The notes: generated by a model from the letters alone, not told the origin. A DNA stretch of 62,739 nt from Chryseobacterium taiwanense (GCF_000813825.1 NZ_JWTA01000012.1:1-62739), one strand, 5' to 3'; shown: positions 52,612 through 62,396, numbered from the stretch's first letter. Made by a program: numbers and translations.

Positions 52612-55115
52612 TAGTTTTTCTGTGCAGATAAAAAGTTTAAAAATAATCGCGCTGCACCAACATTTCCCGCAGGTAACTGTCTAAAAAATGCCAACGGTGT
52701 ATAGATGAAATTACCTTTTCCATATTTTGCGTATAAAGTTGATCCCTGCAAAGGTTCTTCACCTGTATCGTGCATTTCAAAAAGCGGTTCATACGCTGCG
52801 TCCCATTTATCAGGGAAATAAGCGCCCCGTTCCTGTACCCAACCTTTAAAATCATCCGCAGTAATTTTATTCGGGAAGTTCAGTAATTTATGATTTGGAT
52901 TTAAAAATTTAACCTCAGCATTTTCTTCGGTAACACGCTTATTGGCAATCGTAAAATTGTACATTCCCAATTGGTCAATCGTTGTATCCTGATTGGTATT
53001 ATACTGCATCACCAAATTACCTCCGGCTTTTGCATAAGACCATAAAAAAGGCATCCAACGACCCAATTTTTTCTCTGTGTTATTGGCACGAACTCCCAAT
53101 ACGATAGCATCATATTGCGACAGTTTGTTTTGACTACCGTTTCCACCAGACTCATCTAAGTTGCCATAAAAATCTTCATCTTTCAAAATATCAACCTGAA
53201 TTCCTGCAATACGTAAAAACTCAGGAATGAAATCTCCTGCACCTTGTACATAACCCACTTTTTTAATCTTCGACTGAATATCACCTTTCATCACTGCTAC
53301 AGTGGCAGGTGTAAAATATTGTAAGGAAGGTAAATGCGGATACTGAATTAATACCTGTTTTTTATTGTAAGTGATTCCATCAGCAACAAAATTGGCATCC
53401 AATTGCAACTGATTTGATTTTATTGAAGCAAGTTTGGCTTTTGGAATGACATAATCAATGGTAACATCTTTTCCATTAATTGATTTTAAATCACCACCGC
53501 CTAATTGTTCTCCATTATATAACAAGTTTACTTTTCCATTATTAAACTGTTTATTTGAATTAATCTTAAAATTTAAACTCAAACGTAAATCTTCATTTTC
53601 TTTTACTAAATAAAGCGATTGTGTAAATTTAAGTTCTAATGCAGGAACAATACGCAAGGCTTCAACCACATCACCACGAACGGGATCCAATTTTTTGAAA
53701 GATAAAGGCAATTTAACCTGAAACTTTTCCGAACCGATTTTTAAACCTAACAAAACATTTAGTGGTGATTCTGCTTCAGGCAAACCGACTAAAGTATCAT
53801 TCGGAACGGAGAAAGTGGCTGCGTTTACAGCTGGTTTTGCCAACCAATATGGCTCTGTAAGCGCTGCATCTGCAGGAATCTGAATATCATGCTGAATGGT
53901 AATTAAAGAATCTTTTGATAATTTTCTGTTGAAATTTTCTGACTGACTTAGCCATTTTACATCTTCTAAAACAACAGGATTTGCAGCTCTTGAAATTAAA
54001 TTTAATTTGAAATTATAATGATCTCCGGCAACAGCTTCAGCTTGATTGGTAACCACTTCACCCATAAACCCAGCACAGCTTAAAATGATGTTGTCAAGAG
54101 ATTTAATTTTATCATTTTTTAAATCTGAATCTTTTAATGCCATTACTTTTTTTCGCAAAGCAAGCAACGCAGGTAAGCTATGGTTTGGTTCGTTGAAATT
54201 AAAATCTGAAATAATTTTATCTAATGATTGATCAATGTCTGCATTTCCAGTTGAAGTCCATGTTTTAACGACTCCATCGAAAAGTGTTGCTTTGGCTGGT
54301 TCACCCGCAACATGAGAAAAATATTCAGTTTTGATACCGGCTACAGACTGTGTTCCTGCCCCCTGGCTTTTATGTAAACTTCTGCTTAATCCTGCCAATT
54401 CACCATATCCCATTCCCAATTGCGCATCATATTGTCCAACGGTAACTTTCAGCTGATTTTCAGCGGTTGTATTGTTGCTACCAAATCGGAAAGTATTCCA
54501 CAATACACGTTTTGGTTGCCAAACATTCACATATTTTAGCTGATCCGGGAATGCCGTTTTATCGCCTGCCAATTTAAAAGCTTTTTCTGCAACCACAGCC
54601 GAAGCTGCATGTTGTCCGTGTCCTGCCGCAGCAGTAGGAGGAAAACGACAAATGATAACATCAGGACGGAATTGACGGATTATCCAAACGACATCAGCCG
54701 TTATGCTATTTTCGTCCCATTGCTTAAAAGTATCGGTCGTATTTTTAGAAAATCCGAAATCAATTGCTCGCGTAAAAAACTGTTGGGCACCATCTAACTT
54801 TCTTGCTTCTAAAAGTTCATGCGTTCTGATTAAACCCAATGCGGCACCTTGTTCTGTACCTAATAAATTCTGACCACCATCGCCTCTGGTTAAAGACAAA
54901 TAGCCCGTTTCTACATTTTGGTCGTTGATTAACCAAGAGAGCAATCCCGTATTTTCATCATCGGGATGAGCCGCAAGATATAAAACTTTAGGGAGATGTT
55001 TAAGTGTTTTGAGTTCTCGATAAATTTCAGATGATTTTGAAGGTCGAACCTGCTGAGCCGAACAAAAAACCGTATAAAAGCTAAGAATAGATACAGTGAT
55101 TACTTTTTTGAACAT
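52611..55115 (-). CDS. PIG-L family deacetylase with large C-terminal region
   Basis: An 834-residue exported protein from the ATG at 55115 (signal peptide ending FCSAQ; upstream in-frame sequence has no ATG). The PIG-L/LmbE domain (about 40-290) has the metal motif AAHPDDENTG (48-57) and the second His site in AAGHGQHAASA near 185-195; these enzymes remove acetyl groups from amino sugars. The remaining 500 residues hold beta-sandwich parts and a C-terminal GATase1-like segment (VMKGDIQSKIKKVGYVQGAGDF, DAIVLGVRANNTEK). It precedes the small membrane protein and the symporter, and likely trims the sugar that is then imported. Confidence 0.87.
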   Translation of the reverse strand: MFKKVITVSILSFYTVFCSAQQVRPSKSSEIYRELKTLKHLPKVLYLAAHPDDENTGLLSWLINDQNVETGYLSLTRGDGGQNLLGTEQGAALGLIRTHELLEARKLDGAQQFFTRAIDFGFSKNTTDTFKQWDENSITADVVWIIRQFRPDVIICRFPPTAAAGHGQHAASAVVAEKAFKLAGDKTAFPDQLKYVNVWQPKRVLWNTFRFGSNNTTAENQLKVTVGQYDAQLGMGYGELAGLSRSLHKSQGAGTQSVAGIKTEYFSHVAGEPAKATLFDGVVKTWTSTGNADIDQSLDKIISDFNFNEPNHSLPALLALRKKVMALKDSDLKNDKIKSLDNIILSCAGFMGEVVTNQAEAVAGDHYNFKLNLISRAANPVVLEDVKWLSQSENFNRKLSKDSLITIQHDIQIPADAALTEPYWLAKPAVNAATFSVPNDTLVGLPEAESPLNVLLGLKIGSEKFQVKLPLSFKKLDPVRGDVVEALRIVPALELKFTQSLYLVKENEDLRLSLNFKINSNKQFNNGKVNLLYNGEQLGGGDLKSINGKDVTIDYVIPKAKLASIKSNQLQLDANFVADGITYNKKQVLIQYPHLPSLQYFTPATVAVMKGDIQSKIKKVGYVQGAGDFIPEFLRIAGIQVDILKDEDFYGNLDESGGNGSQNKLSQYDAIVLGVRANNTEKKLGRWMPFLWSYAKAGGNLVMQYNTNQDTTIDQLGMYNFTIANKRVTEENAEVKFLNPNHKLLNFPNKITADDFKGWVQERGAYFPDKWDAAYEPLFEMHDTGEEPLQGSTLYAKYGKGNFIYTPLAFFRQLPAGNVGAARLFLNFLSAQKN

Positions 55116-55134
55116 TTGAATTTGCTTTGCGGGG

Positions 55135-55142
55135 CAAATATA
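55135..55142 (-). promoter_or_regulatory. Candidate -7 box of the PIG-L operon
   Basis: Minus strand TATATTTG matches TAnnTTTG, 20 bases upstream of the ATG at 55115. Confidence 0.55.
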
Positions 55143-55197
55143 AGTAAATCGTTTTTCTTTCAACCTGAAAAGAAAAAGCAATCAGCAACTCCAAATG

Positions 55198-55250
55198 TTC
55201 TATTATATTCTTTGTAAAATCTTTATCTGAAAGTCAAAGAAAAAGATCAC
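55198..55250. repeat. Dispersed ~50-base repeat, copy B
   Basis: Shares TCTATTATATTCTTTGTAAA and further scattered identity with copy A at 44701-44758. Confidence 0.45.
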
Positions 55251-55274
55251 AATCAATTTTTTTTGATAAAATAT

Positions 55275-55922
55275 TTACTGATTATAGAGCCTAAGAATCT
55301 CCACTAATTCGGGTAAAGATCGTATTTTCAGCTTCTCAAACAACCTGTTTTTGTAAGTACTGATCGTCGATGAATGGAGATTAAGTTGATTAGAAATTTC
55401 TTTGAGAGGAAGACCTTCAGCAAGCTTATTGGCAATTTGCAATTCGCGGTCTGATAGTGCTTCAAAGGGAGAATTTTTTGTAGCGCCGTTTAAGGATTCT
55501 AAAAAAATCGCTTCTTTTATATTATCACTGACATATCTGCCCTTACTCAGCATTGCTGTTAAAGCAGTCTCAATTACTTCACTGGAGCTTAGTTTGCTTA
55601 GGTAGCCACCAGCACCCATTTTTAGATAACGCATCCCATACAGCTCTTCATCCTGTGAAGAAAATATTAGAATTTTTAATGCAGGTTGGTGAATTTTTAT
55701 ATAATCTATTGCTTCCTGAACACTACCATTAGGCATATTCACGTCCATAATGGCCAGATCAAATTCTTCTTTCTGAATTAATTTGTACAGTGATTTATAA
55801 TCTTCTACTTCTGAAATGATGGCATCGGGTTTGAATCGTTTAATTGTTTGTATCAAGCCCATCCGGACGATACCATGATCATCTGCTACAACAATGCGAA
55901 TGTTTTCTTTTAAACCCATCAT
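55275..55922 (-). CDS. NarL/LuxR-type response regulator
   Basis: A 215-residue regulator with a receiver (1-125, phospho-acceptor Asp60 in LAIMDVNM, acidic pair in VVADDHG) and a GerE-type helix-turn-helix (about 150-212: LSDRELQIANKLAEGLPLKE, then LNLHSSTISTYKNRLFEKL). Its ATG overlaps the stop of the kinase gene (ATGA), and a second ATG follows directly, so the start could be one codon later. It is the partner of the soluble kinase upstream. Confidence 0.9.
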   Translation of the reverse strand: MMGLKENIRIVVADDHGIVRMGLIQTIKRFKPDAIISEVEDYKSLYKLIQKEEFDLAIMDVNMPNGSVQEAIDYIKIHQPALKILIFSSQDEELYGMRYLKMGAGGYLSKLSSSEVIETALTAMLSKGRYVSDNIKEAIFLESLNGATKNSPFEALSDRELQIANKLAEGLPLKEISNQLNLHSSTISTYKNRLFEKLKIRSLPELVEILRLYNQ

Positions 55923-56653
55923 TCTATAAATTTACGTAAAAAAAGGGAAACCGTAGTCCCTTTATTTTCAGCGGAAATAATCTGGATATTTCCATACAGC
56001 AAGGATATAAAATTTTTTACAATTTTCAAACTTAATCCAACGCCTTTCTCGCCCGAAGTTCCCAGGAATATAGGATTACCATAAGTGTAGATTCCTGATA
56101 GATACTTTTCATTCATTCCTGTTCCGGAATCAATTATAGAAAGTACAACCTGATCACCTTCTGTAATCACTTGTAAATAAATATCTTGATCCTGAAAGGA
56201 ATATTTTACCGCATTGTTGAAAATTTTATCTAAAACATATTCAAGCAATATGCGATCGCTGGTAAGAAATGCATTCTGATCTCCCTTAAAATAAAATTTA
56301 ATGTTTTTTTCTTTTAATTTAGCAGCGTATTTTTCTTCCAAATAGTGGAAAAGATCCGTCACCATGATTTTAACGGGTTTAATCTTAAATTCCCCGTATT
56401 GTGTTTTTAGCCAGGAAATGCTGTCCTGAATAGTTTGCAGATTCTTCTGGGCATCTCGTTTTACCTGTGGCAAGAAATTAAAAAAAACTTCTTCATCTAT
56501 ATTCTTTTGCTCCAGCTCTTCTACAAGCAGCAGAAAGGTTCCAAACAGTTCTTTTGAGTCATGAGACAATATCGAGATCAGTCCGTTCTTGAAATTGATT
56601 TCGTTTTCCAGTCTTTTGATTTTTAATTGAAGTTCGTTGATAAAATCATTCAT
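55919..56653 (-). CDS. Soluble sensor histidine kinase
   Basis: A 244-residue kinase without membrane helices or a recognised sensor domain. A short coiled coil precedes His31 in SILSHDSKELFG (H box), and the ATPase has LDKIFNNAVKYS (N box), DSGTGM (G1) and GEKGVGLSLKIVKNF (G2). It pairs with the overlapping NarL-type regulator gene. The pair lies 570 bases from the fimbrial-like cluster with transposon debris in between, so control of that cluster is possible but unproven. Confidence 0.87.
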   Translation of the reverse strand: MNDFINELQLKIKRLENEINFKNGLISILSHDSKELFGTFLLLVEELEQKNIDEEVFFNFLPQVKRDAQKNLQTIQDSISWLKTQYGEFKIKPVKIMVTDLFHYLEEKYAAKLKEKNIKFYFKGDQNAFLTSDRILLEYVLDKIFNNAVKYSFQDQDIYLQVITEGDQVVLSIIDSGTGMNEKYLSGIYTYGNPIFLGTSGEKGVGLSLKIVKNFISLLYGNIQIISAENKGTTVSLFLRKFIE

Positions 56654-57259
56654 AAATTAATTATCAAAGGTTTTAGAAGCCAGCTGCTTGAATTATTTTT
56701 TTGAAAGAAGGCGGAATTACACACGAATAAAAACATCTACTTCAGGCCTTTCTTCCAGAAGGTAGCAAGTTATAAAAAATATCATATTAGTTAAAAAAAA
56801 ATCAAATGGGATTTACCTGAAATAATAAATGTCCTATTTTATCTTACTAAAAACAGCTGTATCCGGAATGATATTTCCGTAGGATTTCGACTCTGGTAAA
56901 CTATTTACTGACATCGTCTAAAGTGGATAAAAGACGGAACATGAGAAAGTATCAACAGATTACTGATTGCAAATGGCTGAATGATACAAGACAAAAAAAG
57001 CAGTCTGAAGTAGCAATAATTGATAGCCAGACAACCAATATAAAAAGGGAGTTGATGAAGGAAAATCATCAGAGGAAGAAAACGTATCTAATCGCGATAG
57101 TTCAAGAAATCTTCTGGACAGTTTTATGGTTTCCGTCAATTACATGATGGAACCACAGCCATAAATTACTGACAAAATACCCTCAGAAAACAAACTATTG
57201 GAAGGCATATGTCGATGGACATTATTGCTACTAAAGAGAGAACATTTCAAAAAGTATGG
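56654..57259. other. Intergenic region holding IS debris
   Basis: About 600 bases without an intact gene, mostly the decayed transposase described separately. The part nearest the kinase gene (56654-56830) is AT-rich and shows no clear promoter box. Confidence 0.5.
56835..57147 (+). pseudogene. Decayed IS5-family transposase
   Basis: Translation across two frames gives fragments of an IS5-type transposase in the right order: KNSCIRNDIS (compare the family's TGCQWRMLPNDF), TIY-HRLKWIKDGT with an internal stop (compare TVYYHFRKWKKDGT), then QKKQSEVAIIDSQTTN (compare the GIIDSQSVK catalytic-Asp block). Stops and frameshifts interrupt it, and the end of the protein is missing. It is a dead remnant, inserted between the two-component genes and the fimbrial-like cluster. 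Confidence 0.65.
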
Positions 57260-58693
57260 TTAAATTGCCGTAAAGCTATAATAAACATTGATAGAGTAAG
57301 TCGTATTTTCTTTCCCTACCAAACTTTGGGCACTCGCAGGTGATATGGTATATCTTATGTTCAATCCTTTGTCCAAAACCGGAGTTCCGTTAAAGAGTAT
57401 TTTTTGAGGAGTTTTAGATAAGACAGCATTTACAGAACTTCCATCCACACCAATTTGTAAAATATTTGAATTAATGCTGGTCTGCAAACCGCCTTTCTTG
57501 AAATAGTTTTCGTCTGATTTTACATAAAGTTCAAAACTTTCATTATTGGACAACATTATTTGGTTTGGAATCATTTGTGACTGACCATCGGTGTACTGGG
57601 AAGCAGTATTAAAATTGAAGTTTACATTACGCCCGGAACTGGGGATGGTGATTTCCGACAGAGGAAGCACCTTTAACTGAACAGCCGTATTTTGCAAACT
57701 GTTAATTGAATTATCTGTACTTGCGGCATTGAAGTTCAATTCAAACGTATATGTTCCGGCTTCAAAAAAGAAGTTTTTAAAGTCGTCCGCAGACACAGAA
57801 AGCTGAGGAATGAAGCTGTTTCTATTTCCCGCTCCAACACTGAAATTAGCAGCGGAAAAATTCTGAAAATCGGAAGATAAGGCTTTGGTGGTGAGTGAAG
57901 ATCCGTTACTACCCAATTTAATGCTTGCTATATTTCTGGTTCCCGGAACACCTTTAGAAGACGTGAACTGCACAGTTGTGGCAGCCGCTTTCGCCCAAAA
58001 ATTAAAATCAACCGTATTCGCGATTTCCGTATTCCCCAAATCCCACACCCGCGTGCTTGTATTACGGTAGTCATTCAAAGAAGAGATTTCTATGTATTTC
58101 GTTAAAGAGTTTGTGATCCATCGTATAGATGAAGGAATAACTAAAATTGTTTTAAAATTACGTGGGGTAAAATCATTATAATTCTGAGTTATATCCATGG
58201 AGTAATTCCCTGCCCGGAAGGCATTGGCAGTAAATTGCGAGGCCGGAATTTTAAATGTAAAATTGATATTTCCCTTGTTGAATCCTCCTCCGACACTGAT
58301 CGATGGCGGTTCAAACCATTTTATAGCACTTGTACTGAACGATTGAAAACCTGGTAAAGCCCCCGAATAACCTGTAGCAGGCAGCTGACCGCCCATACTT
58401 TCTAACTGCCACAGAAGAGTGGAGCTGGGTAAAGTAAGTGAGGAAGAAGAGTGAGTAAAAGTAGGTCCGGAAACAGAGGTAAATGTAGGAGCTGTTGGGA
58501 GTAATCCAAAAAAGGCATAATCCCAGTTTGTTCTATTGGCGTTCGTCATTACCCTTGTAGGCACTGATGTAAATTCGCTCCTGTTAAAAATATTATTTTC
58601 AGGAATCGACATATATATATCCTGAGCTTTCATGGCTGTAGACCCGCTGAACACGGCAAAAATTCCTATTAGAAAAGACCTCATCTTTTTCAT
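57260..58693 (-). CDS. Secreted three-domain protein with pilin-like C-terminus, probable tip adhesin
   Basis: A 477-residue exported protein (signal peptide ending about residue 24, MKAQ). It has two related beta-rich domains (about 25-190 and 190-346). Both end in similar blocks: FSVG/ISVG start, xSADDFxxFFFEAGTYTF or PASQFTANAFRAGNYSM, then a VLPLS/VIPSS end. A third domain (346-477) aligns with the pilin-like subunit at the right window edge: SNNESFELYVKS against SLKVTSTKNFNVKVKA, AVLSKTPQ against VVLSATDQ, and LNIRYTISPA against LNLDYTIPAA. Adhesive domain(s) followed by a pilin domain is the architecture of fimbrial tip adhesins. It follows the usher-like gene by 10 bases. No named family was recognised. 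Confidence 0.65.
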   Translation of the reverse strand: MKKMRSFLIGIFAVFSGSTAMKAQDIYMSIPENNIFNRSEFTSVPTRVMTNANRTNWDYAFFGLLPTAPTFTSVSGPTFTHSSSSLTLPSSTLLWQLESMGGQLPATGYSGALPGFQSFSTSAIKWFEPPSISVGGGFNKGNINFTFKIPASQFTANAFRAGNYSMDITQNYNDFTPRNFKTILVIPSSIRWITNSLTKYIEISSLNDYRNTSTRVWDLGNTEIANTVDFNFWAKAAATTVQFTSSKGVPGTRNIASIKLGSNGSSLTTKALSSDFQNFSAANFSVGAGNRNSFIPQLSVSADDFKNFFFEAGTYTFELNFNAASTDNSINSLQNTAVQLKVLPLSEITIPSSGRNVNFNFNTASQYTDGQSQMIPNQIMLSNNESFELYVKSDENYFKKGGLQTSINSNILQIGVDGSSVNAVLSKTPQKILFNGTPVLDKGLNIRYTISPASAQSLVGKENTTYSINVYYSFTAI

Positions 58694-58703
58694 ACTTTTA
58701 AAT

Positions 58704-61481
58704 TTAAAACTTTTTCACCTTAATGGTGGTGTCTTTCTTCTTATATTCAAAAACCACAGTTTTTGAGTACCCCTCTTTTGTCACCTGAACAGTTTGGATA
58801 GGTTGTGTATAGCTGTATTTATCATTTTCAATATAGAGATTGTATTTTCCATCTTTCAGGAAAAACTCAAATTCATTTTTTTGGTTAACCACGGCGGTAT
58901 AGATCATCCCATCTTCACTTTTTGCATACACCACTATTCCGGTTACATCCGTTTCCACATCATCGTAGGCTTGCTTGATCTCTGTTAATTTCCCACTTAC
59001 CTTGATGTTTTTTACCAAGCCCACTTTACGGTTAATATTGTTATGTACCATAATAATAGGATCCATCATCAATCGGGCACCTGCATTTTCGTTCACTTTT
59101 AGAGTGTAAGTTCCTTCAGGCACATTCTGAAAAACGACTTTTCCATTCTTATCTGTTATCGCTACATAATTGTCCAGCTTTACAATCTCATTAGTAAGTA
59201 CTGGCTCGCCGGAATCCAGAAACCCATTGAAATTTTTATCTTCAAAAAACTGGAACGCCACTTTATGATTTCCAAGAGCCGTAGCTGCGGTAAAATATTT
59301 TTTAATCCCCACTCTGAACTGGTAATAATTTCCACTGGTTGCATATTCAGCCGTAGATTTATAACCGGAAAGATTAAAATAACCTGTGGTGGACCAGGAA
59401 GGCGAAATCTTATATTCCAGATTACCGGTGATATTGCTGTTTAAATTTTTATAAAGTTCCGAATAGAAGGTTCCTGCTGAAAAAGATCCAGTCAGATTAT
59501 GATTAAGCATCTGGAAATTATATGAGGCATAAACATTATAGTTAGCGAAATTACGGTTTACATTATAATAAGAATTTAAATCAAAGACACTGGTTACATT
59601 CCATTGGGCCGTTCCGTTAAGGGAGAATGATTTATATCTGTAAGATAAAGTTGTTTTCAAACTGTTGAACCAGTCTGGCGTATTGTCCTCTTTTGAATAA
59701 GAATATTCCGCCGTCAGGTTCAATCCGTGGGAACCTAATGTTGTACTGATGTTGGCTTCCAACCGGTATGAAAAAAGCTCATGCGATGTATAAGAATTAG
59801 CTGTTTTTTGGTTTTCAACCTTTGGAGAAAGTAGAAAACTCCACTTTTTTACAGAAAACTGATACCCTAATCCTAAAGCTTCTGTGCTATTGAAATAATA
59901 ACGTAAATTAGAGGTATTCCCAGATTGTGGTGCATTCTGGAAACTCAGGAATTCCGGTTCTACCTGTGAATTCTGATATTGTATAAAAGCACGCTGAGTA
60001 GCAGAAAATTGGCGGCTGATACGCTGATTTGTGAAAAGCGATCCTCTTTTGATCCCTGCATAACTTTTGGTGGCAAAGGAATTGACAGATTGTATATCCC
60101 ATTTCCCTATTCTCCCGTCGTAATTGGCTCCTATTGAAGCTCCTGCGTTTTCATCGTTGTTCAAAAGGCCCTTTTCATTGCTCAGCCCCACCTCAGTACG
60201 GATCGTATTTTTTTCGTTGATTAGCAATGATGTTACCGCGTTCGCTACCTGCGTATCTACATTAGTACGCGGATCATGGTCATATATATAAGACACTTTC
60301 CCATTGAAAGATTTAGCATTTCCAAAAGCGTATTTTGCACCCGCCATGGTAGATCCTTTTATTTGCTGGAAATAGTTACCATACAGATTATAATTATTTT
60401 CCAGTGCAAGAATTTCAATCTGGTTATTTTCACCCAATTTGGTAGAAGCTTTCCCTCCTCTTCCGAAAATAGGGTAATCATAATCGCTGCTATTAACATT
60501 TCCCACCCGTAATACCGTATTTTTTCTCTGCAGTTCCAACCAGGTGTCATACAGATTATAAAGACCGTCTTCAAGATAGTAATCTGCACCGATATTGAAG
60601 CTCGATTTTAAATTCTCAGTCACCCGAAAAGCTGTGTTTCCTCTCAATTGAAGATAGTTGAAACCCGAACTGTTTTCATTATAGCTAATTTCCGCAAAAT
60701 TACTTCCACTCGCTGCTTCGTTTCCTCTGGCAATTTGTCTGTTGGGTGATAAAATGACTAAGTAGAGCGTATTGCTTCCCACCATTTTATTATCAAGCAT
60801 ATCTGTGACGATTGCATTAATATTAAATTCCGGATAAAGTGTATTCTGTTTTCTGACTGCAATTTTAATTTCAAGCGTTTGTTTTTCTAAACCTTCCAGA
60901 GATACAGTCTGTTGTTTTGGGAAAATTTCCAGACCATCAGGAATTGATTGCAAATCAATCTTAACGGTTCGCTCGCTATACCCTTGATTTTCTACAGTCA
61001 GCAGAAGTGAGGATTGCGGCAGAGCAGGATTAATGAAGTTTTCGTAAGTTGCCGTATAAATTGCGATGTTTTTGTTCTCGCCTTTAGCAACGAAGAACGA
61101 GGCCATTTCAGTTTTGGTAACCGTTGGAGTGGTGTAAGAAACCTGGAATTGGATCTTATTGGATCCCAGTTTCATAAAATCCAGGTTGGCAATCAGTTTC
61201 ACAGGAAGATTTTTAGACTGACCAGCGCCTAAGGTAAAGTCACTTTTAGGATAGAAAAGCAATCCCGGATATTTTTCCTGAGGTATGATATTCTGAATCG
61301 TGATCTCTTCAGAACTTTTATTCTCAATGACCAGAAAATTAGTAAAAGTAGAACCCTTCTCAACAGCTACACTGTCGTTTTCAAAATGGATTTGTATATC
61401 CTTCTTTTCCTGTGCAAAGGCCAACGAAAAGTGCAGAAGAACAAATACAAAAAATAAGATTGTTCTTCTTAGTACTGACAT
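58704..61481 (-). CDS. Outer-membrane barrel protein with usher-like layout
   Basis: A 925-residue exported protein from the ATG at 61481 (the in-frame sequence up to 61505 has only a TTG). After the signal peptide (ending AFAQ) come two Ig-like domains (about 25-250, FTNFLVIENKSSEEITIQN). A long beta-barrel follows (about 255-735, many alternating strands such as FRVTENLKSSFNIGADYYLEDG). Two C-terminal Ig-like domains end it (740-925, FFEDKNFNGFLDSGEP and GIVVYAKSEDGMIYTAVVN). The plan and the calcium-type motif resemble ushers of the CFA/I (alternate chaperone-usher) class, but no clear plug motif was identified. It sits between the chaperone and the putative adhesin. Confidence 0.6.
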   Translation of the reverse strand: MSVLRRTILFFVFVLLHFSLAFAQEKKDIQIHFENDSVAVEKGSTFTNFLVIENKSSEEITIQNIIPQEKYPGLLFYPKSDFTLGAGQSKNLPVKLIANLDFMKLGSNKIQFQVSYTTPTVTKTEMASFFVAKGENKNIAIYTATYENFINPALPQSSLLLTVENQGYSERTVKIDLQSIPDGLEIFPKQQTVSLEGLEKQTLEIKIAVRKQNTLYPEFNINAIVTDMLDNKMVGSNTLYLVILSPNRQIARGNEAASGSNFAEISYNENSSGFNYLQLRGNTAFRVTENLKSSFNIGADYYLEDGLYNLYDTWLELQRKNTVLRVGNVNSSDYDYPIFGRGGKASTKLGENNQIEILALENNYNLYGNYFQQIKGSTMAGAKYAFGNAKSFNGKVSYIYDHDPRTNVDTQVANAVTSLLINEKNTIRTEVGLSNEKGLLNNDENAGASIGANYDGRIGKWDIQSVNSFATKSYAGIKRGSLFTNQRISRQFSATQRAFIQYQNSQVEPEFLSFQNAPQSGNTSNLRYYFNSTEALGLGYQFSVKKWSFLLSPKVENQKTANSYTSHELFSYRLEANISTTLGSHGLNLTAEYSYSKEDNTPDWFNSLKTTLSYRYKSFSLNGTAQWNVTSVFDLNSYYNVNRNFANYNVYASYNFQMLNHNLTGSFSAGTFYSELYKNLNSNITGNLEYKISPSWSTTGYFNLSGYKSTAEYATSGNYYQFRVGIKKYFTAATALGNHKVAFQFFEDKNFNGFLDSGEPVLTNEIVKLDNYVAITDKNGKVVFQNVPEGTYTLKVNENAGARLMMDPIIMVHNNINRKVGLVKNIKVSGKLTEIKQAYDDVETDVTGIVVYAKSEDGMIYTAVVNQKNEFEFFLKDGKYNLYIENDKYSYTQPIQTVQVTKEGYSKTVVFEYKKKDTTIKVKKF

Positions 61482-61514
61482 TGGTATTCCATTTTGTGGT
61501 TTCAAAGCTTAATT

Positions 61515-62315
61515 TTAAAATTTAAAGTTTTTTTCTCCTACACGTAAATCATTGGATTCTGCCATTTTAATAATAACCACGCCAAGGAAGTTTCCTGAAA
61601 TGTTCTCCGGCAAAGAAAACTGAACAACCTGATTGGTATCCGGAAGCATCGAGATGGAAATTGCGGGTAATTTTATTTCCTTCCCACTGTCTGTGTCAGT
61701 GAGTTCAAAGCTAACGGTGGCATCATTGATGGTGTTTCCATCATTATGAATGTTTACTGCGACTTTTCTATTCGCCGAATTCTCTTTGCTCGCTTCTGAA
61801 ATATTGGTGATATCCAAACTTTTCACATGGTTTCCCGGCGGAGTGTAAAAGATGTGAAGTCCTACCTCAAATAAAGTAATAATGCCAATACCATTCTGAA
61901 TACGTGCCTTATCTGCCTGCTGAGGAAGTTGTGTGAAAAACAACATGCTGTTCGTAACGGCAGACTGTGATGCGTTTGCCGGAATCTGCATGGTTACTAC
62001 AATTTCCTTTGTACTTTTCGCAGGAACCGTTACAGAATTTTCTAAGGTAGACACCCAAGAGGCATTGGAAGTTTTTGAACTGCCTGCTTCAACATAAACC
62101 TTATTTCCGTCTTCTTCTCTAAACCAGTCTTTGTAGTTGAGATTAAAAACATAATCCTTATCGGAGCTGTTTTGAAGCGTGACTGTCTTTGTTACTTTTT
62201 CTCCCGGATTACCTGTAAAAAACAAGCGTGTAGGAGACATAGAGATACTTTGTGCCAAAAGTGAAGAAGTCCCTGTGACGATAAAGAAAATGAAAAGGTG
62301 AATAAACTTGTGCAT
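61515..62315 (-). CDS. PapD-like periplasmic fimbrial chaperone
   Basis: A 266-residue exported protein (signal peptide ending about residue 21, SLLAQ). It has two Ig-like domains. The N-terminal strand has SISMSPTRLFFTGNPGEKVTKTVTLQN, matching the pilus-chaperone start where a conserved Arg anchors the pilin C-terminus; VPAKSTKEIVVTMQIPANAS follows near 98-117, then the second domain (about 165-266, RKVAVNIHNDGNTIN). Chaperones of this type donate a strand to fold fimbrial subunits. It lies 33 bases before the usher-like gene and has its own -7 box. Confidence 0.72.
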   Translation of the reverse strand: MHKFIHLFIFFIVTGTSSLLAQSISMSPTRLFFTGNPGEKVTKTVTLQNSSDKDYVFNLNYKDWFREEDGNKVYVEAGSSKTSNASWVSTLENSVTVPAKSTKEIVVTMQIPANASQSAVTNSMLFFTQLPQQADKARIQNGIGIITLFEVGLHIFYTPPGNHVKSLDITNISEASKENSANRKVAVNIHNDGNTINDATVSFELTDTDSGKEIKLPAISISMLPDTNQVVQFSLPENISGNFLGVVIIKMAESNDLRVGEKNFKF

Positions 62316-62344
62316 GGTGTAAATAGTTTAATAATAAAAGATTC

Positions 62345-62352
62345 TCAAAACT
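62345..62352 (-). promoter_or_regulatory. Candidate -7 box of the chaperone gene
   Basis: Minus strand TAGTTTTG matches TAnnTTTG, 30 bases upstream of the chaperone ATG. It suggests that the chaperone-usher genes can be transcribed separately from the subunit gene. Confidence 0.5.
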
Positions 62353-62396
62353 ACTGAAAACGTAGCAAAATGAACCTTTACAAATTAAAAATTTTA

